A stretch of DNA of 64,000 nt from G965222535 sp965222535 (GCA_965222535.1 OZ244957.1:1-64000); one strand, 5' to 3'. Positions 44,170-53,171 are shown, numbered from the stretch's first letter. Numbers and translations are program-made. Notes: generated from the sequence alone by a model not told the origin.

Positions 44170-45489
44170 TTAGCCGCCAGACAGACGATCCAGCAGGTGA
44201 ATGAATGAACCAGCGACATTCCCGCGGCAGTGACCGGTAACGCCTAACGCACCCCCGGCGGCGTTCCTGACCTCAAACAATGCGCCTTCGCTACTGCTTT
44301 GAGTGATCGTTGAGAAGTGAAATTCGTGTCCGGAAAATACCGATCCTTCAGCGCCTAGTGGACTGACTGACCGCGTACGCACGGTACGATAGCCCAAGGT
44401 CATAGAGCGCGCAAAAAAACTGGTGGTCACCGGTAATAAGCCCGCCATCGGGTGGCACACACCGCTTGCATCGATCAAAGCCTCGCCAAGCACCATATAA
44501 CCGCCGCATTCGCCCCATACCATGGCGTTGCGCTTTACGCCCGCATGGAGGCCGTCAAGGAAATCTCGATTCGCTGCTATTTTGCCGGCATGAAGCTCTG
44601 GATAACCGCCCGGCAGATAAATGCATTCGGCGCGTTCGCTGGGTGCTTGGTTCGCCAGTGGCGAAAATGGAATCACCTCAGCACCGGTGCCGCGCCAGCT
44701 GTCGATCAACCACGGATAGTAAAATGCGAACGCTGCATCAGCCGCCAGCGCGATCACTTGCGCGGGCGGCGGCAGGGGTACTTCAGGCGTCGCGACAAAA
44801 TCAGCGCCAACCCTTGCCAGTGCGATCAGTTCATCGACTGCAACATGCTCAGCAATATGTTGCGCTGCATTGTTTAGAAAGGTTTCCAGTTGTGGGTGCT
44901 CGCTGGCGGGCACCAAACCGAGATGGCGATCGGGTAGTGTCAACGCCGCGCTACGGGGAATACAGCCTAACACTGGGATGGTGCTCGCCGCCATTGCGCG
45001 GCGCAGCATCCTTGCGTGCTTTTCACTGCCGACGCGATTCAAAATGACACCGGCCAGACGCACGTCTGGGTGGAAATTATCAAACCCGTGAACGACAGCG
45101 GCAGTTGAACCGCCCATCCCGCTGACATCCACAACCAGCACGATCGGCCACTGACAACGCAGCGCCACCTCAGCGGTGCCACCAATGCTGGCTTCAACAC
45201 CGTCAAACAAACCCATCACGCCTTCGACAACGCGCAGCGCCAGACCATCGCCGGTGGTTATTATCGAGGCAAACGTCTGTTCACGCATCGCCCAACCATC
45301 GAGGTTATAGCATGGGGCACCTGCCGCCACCGCGTGAAACATTGGGTCAATGTAATCAGGCCCGATTTTCAGCGCTCCAACGCGCACGCCCCGCTGACGC
45401 AGATGACGCAGCAATGCCAACGTAATGGTCGTCTTGCCACTGCCGGATGAGGGTGCGGCGATGATTAGTGTCGGTGGCGCTGAACGCAT
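44170..45489 (-). CDS. cobB: Cobyrinate a,c-diamide synthase
   Basis: A 439-residue ATP- and glutamine-dependent amidase of cobalamin synthesis (CobB/CbiA). The N-terminal P-loop is APSSGSGKTT, followed by KIGPDYIDPMFH and YNLDGWAM. The C-terminal class I glutamine amidotransferase domain has GGYPELHAGK and the nucleophile segment MVWGECGGYMVLG. In the aerobic pathway the substrate is the hydrogenobyrinate analogue, in the anaerobic pathway cobyrinate; the sequence does not decide. No other cobalamin gene is present in the window. Repeats lie on both sides. Confidence 0.93.
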   Translation of the reverse strand: MRSAPPTLIIAAPSSGSGKTTITLALLRHLRQRGVRVGALKIGPDYIDPMFHAVAAGAPCYNLDGWAMREQTFASIITTGDGLALRVVEGVMGLFDGVEASIGGTAEVALRCQWPIVLVVDVSGMGGSTAAVVHGFDNFHPDVRLAGVILNRVGSEKHARMLRRAMAASTIPVLGCIPRSAALTLPDRHLGLVPASEHPQLETFLNNAAQHIAEHVAVDELIALARVGADFVATPEVPLPPPAQVIALAADAAFAFYYPWLIDSWRGTGAEVIPFSPLANQAPSERAECIYLPGGYPELHAGKIAANRDFLDGLHAGVKRNAMVWGECGGYMVLGEALIDASGVCHPMAGLLPVTTSFFARSMTLGYRTVRTRSVSPLGAEGSVFSGHEFHFSTITQSSSEGALFEVRNAAGGALGVTGHCRGNVAGSFIHLLDRLSGG

Positions 45490-45515
45490 GGAATCGGTTG
45501 CTGGAAGGGGGTGTA

Positions 45516-45610
45516 TTTTAATTAGGAGCGCTTACACGGCGCGGCGCTCGCTGACCGGTAAAGCCGGTCAGCGGCACCATGAAATAACTGCTGGAAGGAT
45601 CATCTCCTCC
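45516..45610 (-). repeat. Family B repeat, copy 8 (reverse) with perfect palindrome
   Basis: Reverse B copy upstream of cobB. It contains CGCTGACCGG (45549-45558) and CCGGTCAGCG (45564-45573) around the loop TAAAG, a perfect 10-bp stem. From 45611 to 45816 there are degenerate A-like pieces (CCAGAGCGTTTCCCGAAG, GGGGTTAGGGGGTTGGGG) and no gene. Confidence 0.8.
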
Positions 45611-45816
45611 AAAACATCAGCGCAGTATTTCTAGGCCATTGCCCGAAGCCGCAGCCCCAGAGACACCGCCCGAAACATTTCCAGAGCGTTTCCCGAAGTC
45701 ATCCGAGAGCATCCAACGAAGCAAGATACACGGGGCCAAGGCCAAGGCAAAGCCAATGCTATATGCTGGGGTTAGGGGGTTGGGGAAAGGGGGTTAGGCA
45801 GTTTTTATTACAATCA

Positions 45817-45928
45817 GGGAACTTCGAAAAGCCTCAACGGGATGGAGTGGAGGAAGGGAGGGAGGGGGTACAGCTTTTTTATTGCCACCGGAGTGCCCTC
45901 CATACCCTTCCTCAATAGACAAGTCCCT
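45817..45928 (+). repeat. Family C repeat, copy C6 (diverged centre)
   Basis: Begins GGGAACTTCGAAAAGCCTC, ends TCCTCAATAGACAAGTCCC. The centre is replaced by a different purine-rich stretch and GTACAGCTTTTTTATTGCC. It lies downstream of rnc. Confidence 0.7.
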
Positions 45929-45992
45929 TAACGTGATACACAGACGGCATGGCCGGTTTGGCGGCATATCGAATAAAGCGCGCCTTCCAGCA

Positions 45993-46655
45993 CTATGACG
46001 TTAAAAACGTCAGCGCCTGCTCTGCAGCTGCTTGCTCGGCCTGACGGCGCCGGCGACCGTGACCGACAAAAGTCCCCTCAATGCCTTCTATCTTACAACT
46101 GACGGTGAATCGGCGAGCGTGTGATTTACCGCTGGTGGCAGTAATGGTGTAGCGTGGCGGGCTTTTTTGTTGCCCTTGGAGAATCTCTTGCAGACGGCTT
46201 TTGGCGTCGCGCTGGCGCAGTCGATCTTCGGTTGCGTACGGGGCGATGAGGCGCAGGAGGCGTTGTTGGCAGATATCAAAGCCGGCATCAAGGTACAATG
46301 CACCGATGAGTGCTTCCAGTGCATCGGCGAGAACTGAATCGCTGCTCGTGAGGGTTTCGCGCAGTATATCCTTGCTGACCGAGAGCGCCGCTGCAATTCC
46401 CACATCCTGCGCCACCTTGGCCAGCATTTCACGGCATACTAGGCTTGCGCGAAATTGCGTCAGTTCCCCCTCCGGCAGGTGCGGATAGGCACCATACAAG
46501 TACTCCCCCACCACCAGCCCGATCACCGCATCGCCGAGAAACTCCAAGCGTTGGTTGTTATACTGACCGACGCTGCTGTGCGTCAGCGCCGTATGCAGCA
46601 GGGCCGGATCGTTGAAGCGATAATCCAAGCGTTGGCACAGTTGTTCGATAGCCAT
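45993..46655 (-). CDS. rnc: Ribonuclease III
   Basis: A 220-residue double-stranded RNA endonuclease for rRNA and mRNA processing (E. coli 226). The catalytic signature LEFLGDAVIG lies near residues 38-47, and the second acidic cluster is in DALEALIGALYLDAG. The C-terminal double-stranded RNA-binding domain ends with GHGRRRRQAEQAAAEQAL. Normally rnc lies between lepB and era; both are missing here, and the gene is bordered by repeats on each side. Confidence 0.96.
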   Translation of the reverse strand: MAIEQLCQRLDYRFNDPALLHTALTHSSVGQYNNQRLEFLGDAVIGLVVGEYLYGAYPHLPEGELTQFRASLVCREMLAKVAQDVGIAAALSVSKDILRETLTSSDSVLADALEALIGALYLDAGFDICQQRLLRLIAPYATEDRLRQRDAKSRLQEILQGQQKSPPRYTITATSGKSHARRFTVSCKIEGIEGTFVGHGRRRRQAEQAAAEQALTFLTS

Positions 46656-46682
46656 ATTCTTATGGGTGATGGACGATAGAGG

Positions 46683-46726
46683 TTACGAGCCCCTCGAAAA
46701 GCTAGCGAAGCTGGTTTTTCGAGAGG
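46683..46726. repeat. C-type hairpin upstream of rnc
   Basis: CCCCTCGAAAAGCTAGCGAA and TTTTTCGAGAGG form an imperfect stem. It is the same hairpin type as that at 40893 and lies 28 bases upstream of the rnc start on the other strand. Confidence 0.7.
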
Positions 46727-46819
46727 CCTTTTAGCGGAAAAAGCAGGTGAAGCAACCCCACGCAACGGCAGAGACGGACGACCGAGCTGCCCTCTAATCA
46801 ATTCAAAAGCAGCGCAACA

Positions 46820-47761
46820 ATGAAAACTTTTTGCATACTGGAGCAAGGGCATCTTATCAATGAACCGCTGACGTTAGCAAAGAAAACGGCGTTCACCACT
46901 GATTTCAGCGACTTTTATCGCCTTAATTGGAAGCAAGATGGTGACCTCAATGCTTTTATTACAAAGAAGCATATTGTCTATAGTGAAGGCAGAAGCCTGC
47001 TGTACGATAAAATACCCAAGCAATATGAGTATTATATTTTCACCGACGATGATGTTATTTTTTCAGTACCGCAAGGTGGCTCTATTGCTGAGAAAATCAG
47101 AGATTTATTGAACGAATGTAAACCTATGGCAGGTACTTTCTATGATCCCAATTCTTGGTATCTCAATCAAAAGCAGGTTAATCAAGACGAGTGCTTGGCA
47201 AAGAAATATTTTCCTATTCGTGGGCATGACATGCAGGTACAGATTCTCTCTCACCCTTTTGCCGCAGTGATGATGCCGATTAGCTATCATGGCAGCGATA
47301 TCTCCATGTGGCCGGTGCAGTGGGCCTGCCATCAGTTGTTTCCATTGAAACAAATATGTTTCACTGAAGTTCAAGTCAATAACTCACGTAATAAATCTAA
47401 GAAAAAACAGAAGCAAATGATTCAATTTATTGCTCCGCAGTATACCATGCTGTTGTTTAATGCGGATATTAAAAAGTCATGCCAGAAAATGGAATGGCAG
47501 CAGCAGATCATCGCCAAGAATATGAAATGCTATGAGCAAAAAATAGATAAAGCCTATTATGCATTCTGCTTAGGCGATCTTGCCAAGATTTATGACGTTG
47601 ATAATTTTTTCTACAGAAACAGAAAACCGACCGCCAACTGGCTGCTCACATGGTTGATTAGAATACGCATCGCGCTGCATCCGCTGTGGATCCTGAAAGC
47701 GAACAAGCATCATTGGGCACGCCTTCGGGTGATATTAAAAAAGGCATTCCCTGAGCGCTAA
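46820..47761 (+). CDS. Unknown protein with a GT-A-like DxD motif
   Basis: A 313-residue protein, intact, with an ATG in ACAATGAAAACTTT. No family is firmly recognised. The segment YYIFTDDDVIF (about residues 70-80) resembles the DxD metal site of GT-A glycosyltransferases, preceded by hydrophobic beta-strand sequence. Basic and aromatic residues dominate the C-terminus (LLTWLIRIRIALHPLWIL), which might touch the membrane. It has no signal peptide. Codon use is richer in A/T than in rnc or anmK, suggesting acquisition. A role in polysaccharide synthesis is only a guess from the motif. Confidence 0.55.
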   Translation: MKTFCILEQGHLINEPLTLAKKTAFTTDFSDFYRLNWKQDGDLNAFITKKHIVYSEGRSLLYDKIPKQYEYYIFTDDDVIFSVPQGGSIAEKIRDLLNECKPMAGTFYDPNSWYLNQKQVNQDECLAKKYFPIRGHDMQVQILSHPFAAVMMPISYHGSDISMWPVQWACHQLFPLKQICFTEVQVNNSRNKSKKKQKQMIQFIAPQYTMLLFNADIKKSCQKMEWQQQIIAKNMKCYEQKIDKAYYAFCLGDLAKIYDVDNFFYRNRKPTANWLLTWLIRIRIALHPLWILKANKHHWARLRVILKKAFPER

Positions 47762-47972
47762 ATGCCCCCTCCCCTCTCCCTCCGTTGCGCCCCCCGCCGC
47801 ACTACCCTACTCCTCGTTCCCATGCACAGCATGAGGAACTCCCCCTCTCACTCTGGGAGAGGAGCGAGGGGGCATTGGCTCTGTCTTGGCTCTGCATTTT
47901 GCTCTGTTTGGTGCTCTGAGATAGCTTCATTTATTGCTTCTCGCTGCAATAAGGCTTGGTTATACCTCCTTC

Positions 47973-48070
47973 GGGAACTTAGAAAAACCTCAACAAGATG
48001 GGGGTTTGGCGGAAGTGACATCATCATCTGTATCTTAAGCCATTGATTTATAACCCTTCCCCCAATAGAC
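47973..48070 (+). repeat. Family C repeat, copy C5
   Basis: Forward C unit: GGGAACTTAGAAAAACCTC, GATGGGGGTTTGGCGGAAG, TTGATTTATAACCCTTCC, CCCCAATAGAC. The C-type hairpin that follows (GGTACCTCGAAAAGCTAG) is interrupted by the IS256-type element at 48106. Bases 47762-47972 hold short direct repeats (CTCCCTC/CCCCTCTC type) and nothing else recognised. Confidence 0.8.
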
Positions 48071-48105
48071 GGTACCTCGAAAAGCTAGTTTCACACAGTG
48101 TTTCG

Positions 48106-49501
48106 GAGCTATAACCGAAAGTGGTGTATGAGGGGTTGAAAAAGAGCGGCGACTCTGATTGATTGGAAGTTGTGAACAAACCCATCAATCTTAAGGAGAG
48201 AAGCCACTATGAGTAAGCATAACGCAATTGCCCCAAGCGGTGTAGAGGAACCCTTTGACCCATTGAGTGAACTGCTGCTGCAGGGAGCGAAGCAGTTGGT
48301 TCACCAAGCCGTGGACGCCGAGCTGCACGAGTTGCTGCGGCAGTTTGAGCATTGCCGTACACAGGATGGCAAGGCCGCGGTGGTGCGTAACGGTTACCTC
48401 CCGGAGCGCACCCTACAAACCGGGGTTGGCGCGGTTTCTGTGAGAGTGCCGAAGGTACGCTCACGGACTGGAGAGCCAGTGGTTTTCCACTCACTGCTGG
48501 TACCACCGTATGTTCGCAAAACCCGCTCTCTGGAAGCGGCGCTGCCGTGGCTGTATCTAAAAGGCATCTCAACGGGTGACATGAGTGAAGCACTGAAAGT
48601 ACTGGTGGGCCCGGATGCAGCGGGCTTGTCAGCCACCACGGTGTCGCGCTTGAAGCAGCGTTGGGCTGATGAGTACCGGTGCTGGATGCAACAGAGATTG
48701 GATGATGCGCGCTGGGTTTATATTTGGGCTGATGGCATTGTCAGTGGCCTTCGAGCCGAGAATGCGAAACTGTGTGCACTGGTAGTTATCGGTGTGAATG
48801 AGCGCGGTCAGAAGCACTTTCTGGCCATTTTGGATGGGGTAAGAGAATCAACGCAAAGCTGGCGGGAGGTGTTATTGAAGCGGAAAGCCGCGGATTGGAT
48901 GCCCCGGAATTAGGGATTGGTGATGGTGCTATGGGGTTCTGGGCAGCCCTTGAGGAGGTATTCCCAACGACACGCCAGCAGCGCTACTCTACTGGGTACA
49001 AGACGGTCAACGTGTTGAACCGCTTCCCCAAATCAGGTCAGCCAAAAGCCAAACAAGCGCTACACGAAATCTGGCAGGCAGCCACCAAAAAGGAAGCAGA
49101 GAAGGGGTTTGACCTGTTTCTCAAAACCTACGAAGCAAAGGTCCCAAAGGCAACCGCCTGCTTGAGAAATGACCGCCACGCGTTGCTAACCGATGATTTT
49201 TTGGGATTTCCCCGCACCACACTGGCAAAGCATCCGCACCACCAACCCTATTGAATCGAGTTTCGGCACACTTCGACATCGGACGCGGCGCTCAAAAGGC
49301 TGCCTCTCTCGTGAGGGAATGCTTCACATGATATTCAAATTAGGCCAGTGTGCCGAGAAAAAATGGAACCGTTTGAGAGGCTTTGAGGCACTGCCTGCGG
49401 TCATCACTGGAGTGACATTCAAGGATGGTATTGAAGTGACAAAATTTAATCAGACCGCCGCTTGATGCAATCTTCCCATACACCAAATTTGACTATAGCT
49501 C
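48106..49501 (+). mobile_element. IS256-type insertion sequence with frameshifted transposase
   Basis: A 1396-bp element with 25-bp imperfect inverted repeats (20 of 25 matching): the left begins GAGCTATAACCGAAAGTGG, the right, read inward, begins GAGCTATAGTCAAATTTGG, and both end TGTATG. No clear target duplication is seen. The leader (48131-48208) has a TTGATTGG/CCCATCAA stem and AAGGAGAG before the ATG. A severed copy of the left end is at 28587. Confidence 0.85.
48209..49465 (+). pseudogene. IS256-family (mutator-type) transposase, two frameshifts
   Basis: Three consecutive reading frames together give one transposase of about 415 residues. Part 1 (48209-48913) ends near WREVLLKRKAADW. 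Part 2 resumes in another frame about 48885-48895 with PELGIGDGAMGFWAAL. Part 3 resumes near a run of six T (about 49196-49201) with DFPAPHWQSIRTTNPIESSF. The three catalytic residues are preserved across the parts: Asp in YIWADGIV, Asp in GIGDGAMGF and Glu in TTNPIES. One of the shifts lies at a homopolymer, so sequencing error cannot be excluded; otherwise the gene is inactive. Confidence 0.88.
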
Positions 49502-49635
49502 TCCAGAGCTTCGCCCTCAGCCCTTTTCCAGAGCGTTTATCGAAGCAAAATGTACGTCGTCGAGTCAGAACACTGATCATAAAGGGGATAGGGGAGCGTG
49601 CGCAATCAAGCTTCTTCAAGTAACACCGGTATAAT
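49502..49635 (-). repeat. Segment repeated (inverted) from upstream of ubiD
   Basis: Bases 49502-49545 match 31247-31290 in reverse complement (for example CCTTTTCCAGAGCGTTTATC). TCTTCAAGTAACACCGGTAT (about 49614-49633) is shared in the same orientation with 31327-31346. Confidence 0.75.
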
Positions 49636-49996
49636 CCAGCCCTACCATGGAGTACAATTCTTTCGTCGGCGCGCCCCTTGGTGGGTCATCATCTTGCGCT
49701 AGCCTTTCCACTGGAAGGAGGGGGAGAATCTGATGACGAAACTCGTAAGCCCACGACGTTAAGGCAACCTCTTAGGTCTTGGGCTAAGATCGTCCAGCGT
49801 GTCAAACAACAGGCCACTTTAGTGGTCTTTGGTGTGGATCATGGCAGGTTCCGGACAAGCGGTGAAATGAACTTCACTATGATAACCGATTGGCACCTGT
49901 AAATACCATCTCTATTCCTACTATTTATCCAGTATTCTCAATATATTAGTAACTTCAGACTGTTTGCGAGAGCATCATGTATGGGTCCCGATTCCA
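49636..49996 (+). other. Gap upstream of ccmF; no supported gene
   Basis: A strong Shine-Dalgarno-like GGAAGGAGGGGGAG (49713-49726) precedes an ATG at 49732, but that frame closes after nine codons (MTKLVSPRR). Another frame (49678-49902, 74 codons) has plausible composition but no recognised relatives. A CTTAG/CTAAG mini-hairpin lies at about 49769-49786. Whether this is a leader for the ccm genes or decayed sequence is unclear. Confidence 0.35.
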
Positions 49997-52018
49997 ATGA
50001 TCCCTGAGATTGGTCAATTCACCTTGGCGTTGGCGCTGGTTCTGGCGACGCTTCAATGCGTTGGCGGCGTCGCTGGGGCGTGGTCTTCGCGCCCGTCCTT
50101 ATGCATTGCGACGACGCGGATGGCGCTGGCGCAACTGTTTTGCGTCGCGCTGGCATTTGGCTGTTTGATCATCGCATTCGTCGACTACGATTACTCAGTC
50201 GCGTATGTCGCGCAGAATTCAAATACTGCGCTGCCGCTTGGCTATCGCATCGCCGCCGCGTGGGGCGGGCATGAGGGCTCGGTATTGCTATGGGCTCTGG
50301 TGCTGGCCGGCTGGACGGTGCTCGTCAACATCGCCGGCAGCCGCATTGACAGCCGTTTTCAAACGGCGGTAAGCGGCATTCTAGGCGGTCTCAGCGTCGG
50401 CTTTCTGCTGTTTATCATACTCACCTCGAATCCATTTGCGCGCATTCTGCCGCCGCTCCCTGAAGGGCGTGATTTAAACCCGTTATTGCAGGATCCCGGC
50501 ATGGTCTTGCATCCGCCGCTCCTTTACTTCGGTTATGTCGGCCTAGCTGTCCCCTTCGCCTTTGCCATCGCGGTATTGATCAAAGGCGAGATGGAGGCTG
50601 CCTGGCTGGGTTGGGTGCGTACCTGGGTGCTGGCGACCTGGATGTGCCTGACTCTGGGCATTACGCTGGGTAGCTGGTGGGCCTATAACGAACTCGGCTG
50701 GGGGGGGTGGTGGTTCTGGGATCCGGTCGAGAATGCCTCGTTTATGCCGTGGCTGATCACCACCGCGTTGATCCATTCGCTGCTCGTCAACCAGCAGCGC
50801 GGCGTTTTTCGTGCTTGGACGCTGTTGCTGTGCATCGTCGGTTTTTCGCTGAGCTTGATGGGAACTTTCTTGGTGCGCTCTGGCGTGTTGACCTCGGTGC
50901 ATGCGTTCGCCAATGACCCTGATCGTGGAGTATTCGTGCTGCTGTTTCTGCTGCTGGTCAGTGGCAGTGCGTTGCTCTTGTTCGCCTGGCGTGCGCCGCG
51001 CCTCAGCCAGCCCGCGGATTTTAACCTGCTGTCACGCGAGACCGCGTTGTTGATCAACAACGTGCTGTTGGTTGCCGCGGCGGCGGCGATTTTTCTTGGC
51101 ACCTTGTATCCGTTGGCGCTGGAGAGCCTTGGCTTGGGGAAAATTTCAGTCGGCGCGCCGTACTTTGATCAGGTGTTTAGCCTGTTGATGCTGCCGCTGC
51201 TGGCGTTGCTTGCCTGTGGACCGCTGCTGCGTTGGCGATACGACAGCTGGCAGCGCTGGTGGCACTGGTGGCGCTGGTCGCTATTGCTGGCGCTGCTGCT
51301 TGCTGTGGCGATCACCTTGGGCAGCACCGCCAGCCCGCGCTGGTGGCTGGCGCTCGGCGGCCTGTCAATGGCGTGTTGGATTGGCTTCAATCTAGTGTTT
51401 GAGGCGTATCAGCGCCTGCGCTACCAGCGCACCGCGGCGCAGACCTTATCTTCCGCATCCCCGCCAAAGTTATTATTTTCGCGGCGGTTTCTCGCCATGG
51501 CGTTTGCCCATCTCGGAGTCGCAGTGTTCACCATTGGGGTGGTGTATGCCAGCACTTGGAGCGAACACGCCGATGTGCATTTGGCGATCGGCGAGCGCCA
51601 TCACTTAGCGGGCTATGAATTCCAGCTTACCGACATACGCCAGCAGTCAGCCGCCAACTATGTCGCTGACATCGCCAGTATCGTGGTGTACCGTAAGCAA
51701 CGCCAGGTGGCGCTGCTCCACCCCGAAAAACGCCGCTACCACTCACAGGACAGCGCGATGACTGAAGCGGCGATCGACAGTAACCCGTTGCGCGACCTGT
51801 ATATCGCGCTGGGTGAGCCCACCGACAGCGGTTGGACGCTGCGCATCTACCACAAGCCATTGCTGCTGTGGTTGTGGGTGGGGGCTGCGCTGATGCTCAT
51901 TGGCGGGGCCATCGCGCTTAGCAATCGGCGCTTTCGCACGCCAGAGACAAGCACCGATGCCAATCCAGCGATCGACGATCACGATGCGCTCGCTACGATG
52001 AAGCCGAACCCCGAGTGA
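49997..52018 (+). CDS. ccmF: Cytochrome c maturation protein CcmF (heme lyase)
   Basis: A 673-residue polytopic membrane protein that, with CcmH, ligates heme from CcmE to apocytochrome c in the periplasm. I use ATG at 49997 (MIPEIGQFTLALAL), the typical N-terminus, rather than the frame extending 11 codons upstream. The WWD heme-handling domain is clear: WGGWWFWDPVENASFMPWL, with flanking conserved His in GGHEGSVLLW and HPPLLYFGYVG. Many transmembrane helices follow to a large C-terminal periplasmic domain. ccmABCDE are not in the window; only ccmF, ccmG and ccmH are together. Confidence 0.95.
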   Translation: MIPEIGQFTLALALVLATLQCVGGVAGAWSSRPSLCIATTRMALAQLFCVALAFGCLIIAFVDYDYSVAYVAQNSNTALPLGYRIAAAWGGHEGSVLLWALVLAGWTVLVNIAGSRIDSRFQTAVSGILGGLSVGFLLFIILTSNPFARILPPLPEGRDLNPLLQDPGMVLHPPLLYFGYVGLAVPFAFAIAVLIKGEMEAAWLGWVRTWVLATWMCLTLGITLGSWWAYNELGWGGWWFWDPVENASFMPWLITTALIHSLLVNQQRGVFRAWTLLLCIVGFSLSLMGTFLVRSGVLTSVHAFANDPDRGVFVLLFLLLVSGSALLLFAWRAPRLSQPADFNLLSRETALLINNVLLVAAAAAIFLGTLYPLALESLGLGKISVGAPYFDQVFSLLMLPLLALLACGPLLRWRYDSWQRWWHWWRWSLLLALLLAVAITLGSTASPRWWLALGGLSMACWIGFNLVFEAYQRLRYQRTAAQTLSSASPPKLLFSRRFLAMAFAHLGVAVFTIGVVYASTWSEHADVHLAIGERHHLAGYEFQLTDIRQQSAANYVADIASIVVYRKQRQVALLHPEKRRYHSQDSAMTEAAIDSNPLRDLYIALGEPTDSGWTLRIYHKPLLLWLWVGAALMLIGGAIALSNRRFRTPETSTDANPAIDDHDALATMKPNPE

Positions 52019-52548
52019 AGCCGCTACGTTACCTTGCTCCGTTGGCGCTGCTGGTGCTGTTGGGGCTGATCTTATGGCATGGCCTAGGACGTGATCCACA
52101 CCACATCCCCTCACCGTTGATCGGCAAACCAGTACCTGCGTTTGACCTACCGCGGCTCCGGCAAAGCGCCCAGCGCCTTACCGCTGATACATTAAAAGGG
52201 GAGGTATCGTTGCTGAATATCTGGGCAACCTGGTGCACTGGTTGTTATGATGAACATGCCCTGTTAGTGCAGATCAGCAAAGAGCGCCAAATCCCGATCT
52301 ATGGGATCAACTATAAAGACGATCGCCAACTGGCTATAAAGTGGCTGCAACAGTTTGGCGATCCGTACCGCCAGATCGGTTTCGATGGAGACGGAGCGCT
52401 GGGCTTGGACCTGGGCGTTTACGGTCTGCCAGAGACGTATTTACTGGATAGCGAGGCAACCGTCATTCACAAGCATATCGGCCCGTTAAACGCGCAAGCT
52501 TGGCACCACGACCTGCTGCCACTGATCAAGTCGCGGCGGCACAACTGA
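52015..52548 (+). CDS. ccmG: Thiol:disulfide interchange protein CcmG/DsbE
   Basis: A 177-residue membrane-anchored thioredoxin-like protein that reduces the heme-binding cysteines of apocytochrome c. It has an N-terminal anchor (YLAPLALLVLLGLILWHGL), then PSPLIGKPVPAFDLP, the redox motif WATWCTGC and the conserved YGINYKDD and YGLPETYLLD. The GTG start overlaps the ccmF stop (GTGA). Confidence 0.95.
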   Translation: MKPLRYLAPLALLVLLGLILWHGLGRDPHHIPSPLIGKPVPAFDLPRLRQSAQRLTADTLKGEVSLLNIWATWCTGCYDEHALLVQISKERQIPIYGINYKDDRQLAIKWLQQFGDPYRQIGFDGDGALGLDLGVYGLPETYLLDSEATVIHKHIGPLNAQAWHHDLLPLIKSRRHN

Positions 52549-52551
52549 TCG

Positions 52552-52986
52552 ATGGCAACGCCACCGCAGACAAAGCGGCGTACGGCAGCGTTTCTTATGC
52601 CGCTGCTGCTCTGCGCTATAGTTGTCAGCGCAAAAGCCGCGGTGTTCGAGTCATATACGTTTGCCTCCGACGCCGACCAGCGGCGTTATCGCCAATGGAT
52701 TGAGCAACTGCGCTGTCTCGTGTGCCAGAATCAGAACATCGCTGAATCGAATGCCGACCTAGCCTTCGATTTGCGCCGTCAGACGCGGCGCATGATCGAA
52801 AACGGTTTGAGTGATAGGCAAATCCAAGCCTATATGGTTGAACGCTATGGCGATTTTGTGCTCTACTCTCCGCCGCTGCGCTGGGCTACAATGGTGCTGT
52901 GGTGGGGGCCGCTGGCGTTCGTCATTGCAGGCCTTGGGCTATTGGCGCTGCACCTGCGCCGTAAGCGCCCTTTGTCGCTGGAATAA
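52552..52986 (+). CDS. ccmH: Cytochrome c maturation protein CcmH (CcmL)
   Basis: A 144-residue protein with an N-terminal signal/anchor (FLMPLLLCAIVVSAKA), the redox motif RCLVCQNQN (LRCxxCQNQ), the three-helix domain (ADLAFDLRRQTRRMIENGLS, ERYGDFVLYSPP) and a C-terminal transmembrane helix (WWGPLAFVIAGLGLLALHL). It receives apocytochrome disulfides and partners CcmF. It begins 3 bases after ccmG. The ccmI-like partner usually found next is absent. Confidence 0.95.
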   Translation: MATPPQTKRRTAAFLMPLLLCAIVVSAKAAVFESYTFASDADQRRYRQWIEQLRCLVCQNQNIAESNADLAFDLRRQTRRMIENGLSDRQIQAYMVERYGDFVLYSPPLRWATMVLWWGPLAFVIAGLGLLALHLRRKRPLSLE

Positions 52987-52996
52987 TCGGAGCGCT

Positions 52997-53065
52997 ATGA
53001 GCCAACCTGCTTGGGATCACTATGATCGAATCGAACTGGGCAATTTAGTGTTCAGCGGCTTTTGA
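52997..53065 (+). CDS. Possible 22-residue peptide after ccmH
   Basis: GGAG stands four bases before an ATG opening MSQPAWDHYDRIELGNLVFS and two more residues, then TGA. It lies 10 bases after ccmH where ccmI would be expected. It does not resemble the CcmI N-terminus. It may be a small protein or a remnant. Confidence 0.3.
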   Translation: MSQPAWDHYDRIELGNLVFSGF

Positions 53066-53171
53066 TTAATAAAACCCGATCCTAGCCATTATATGGTTAT
53101 ATCGCTGTATCCGTGCTACCGCCATGGATACGGTATTTCTCAAACGCGGAGCACCTTCAGGAGCAACTGTC

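Noticed and set aside
48209..48913. Short transposase as an independent gene
   Set aside because: It lacks the second catalytic Asp and the Glu, which lie in the two following frames of the same element; it is the first part of a frameshifted gene.
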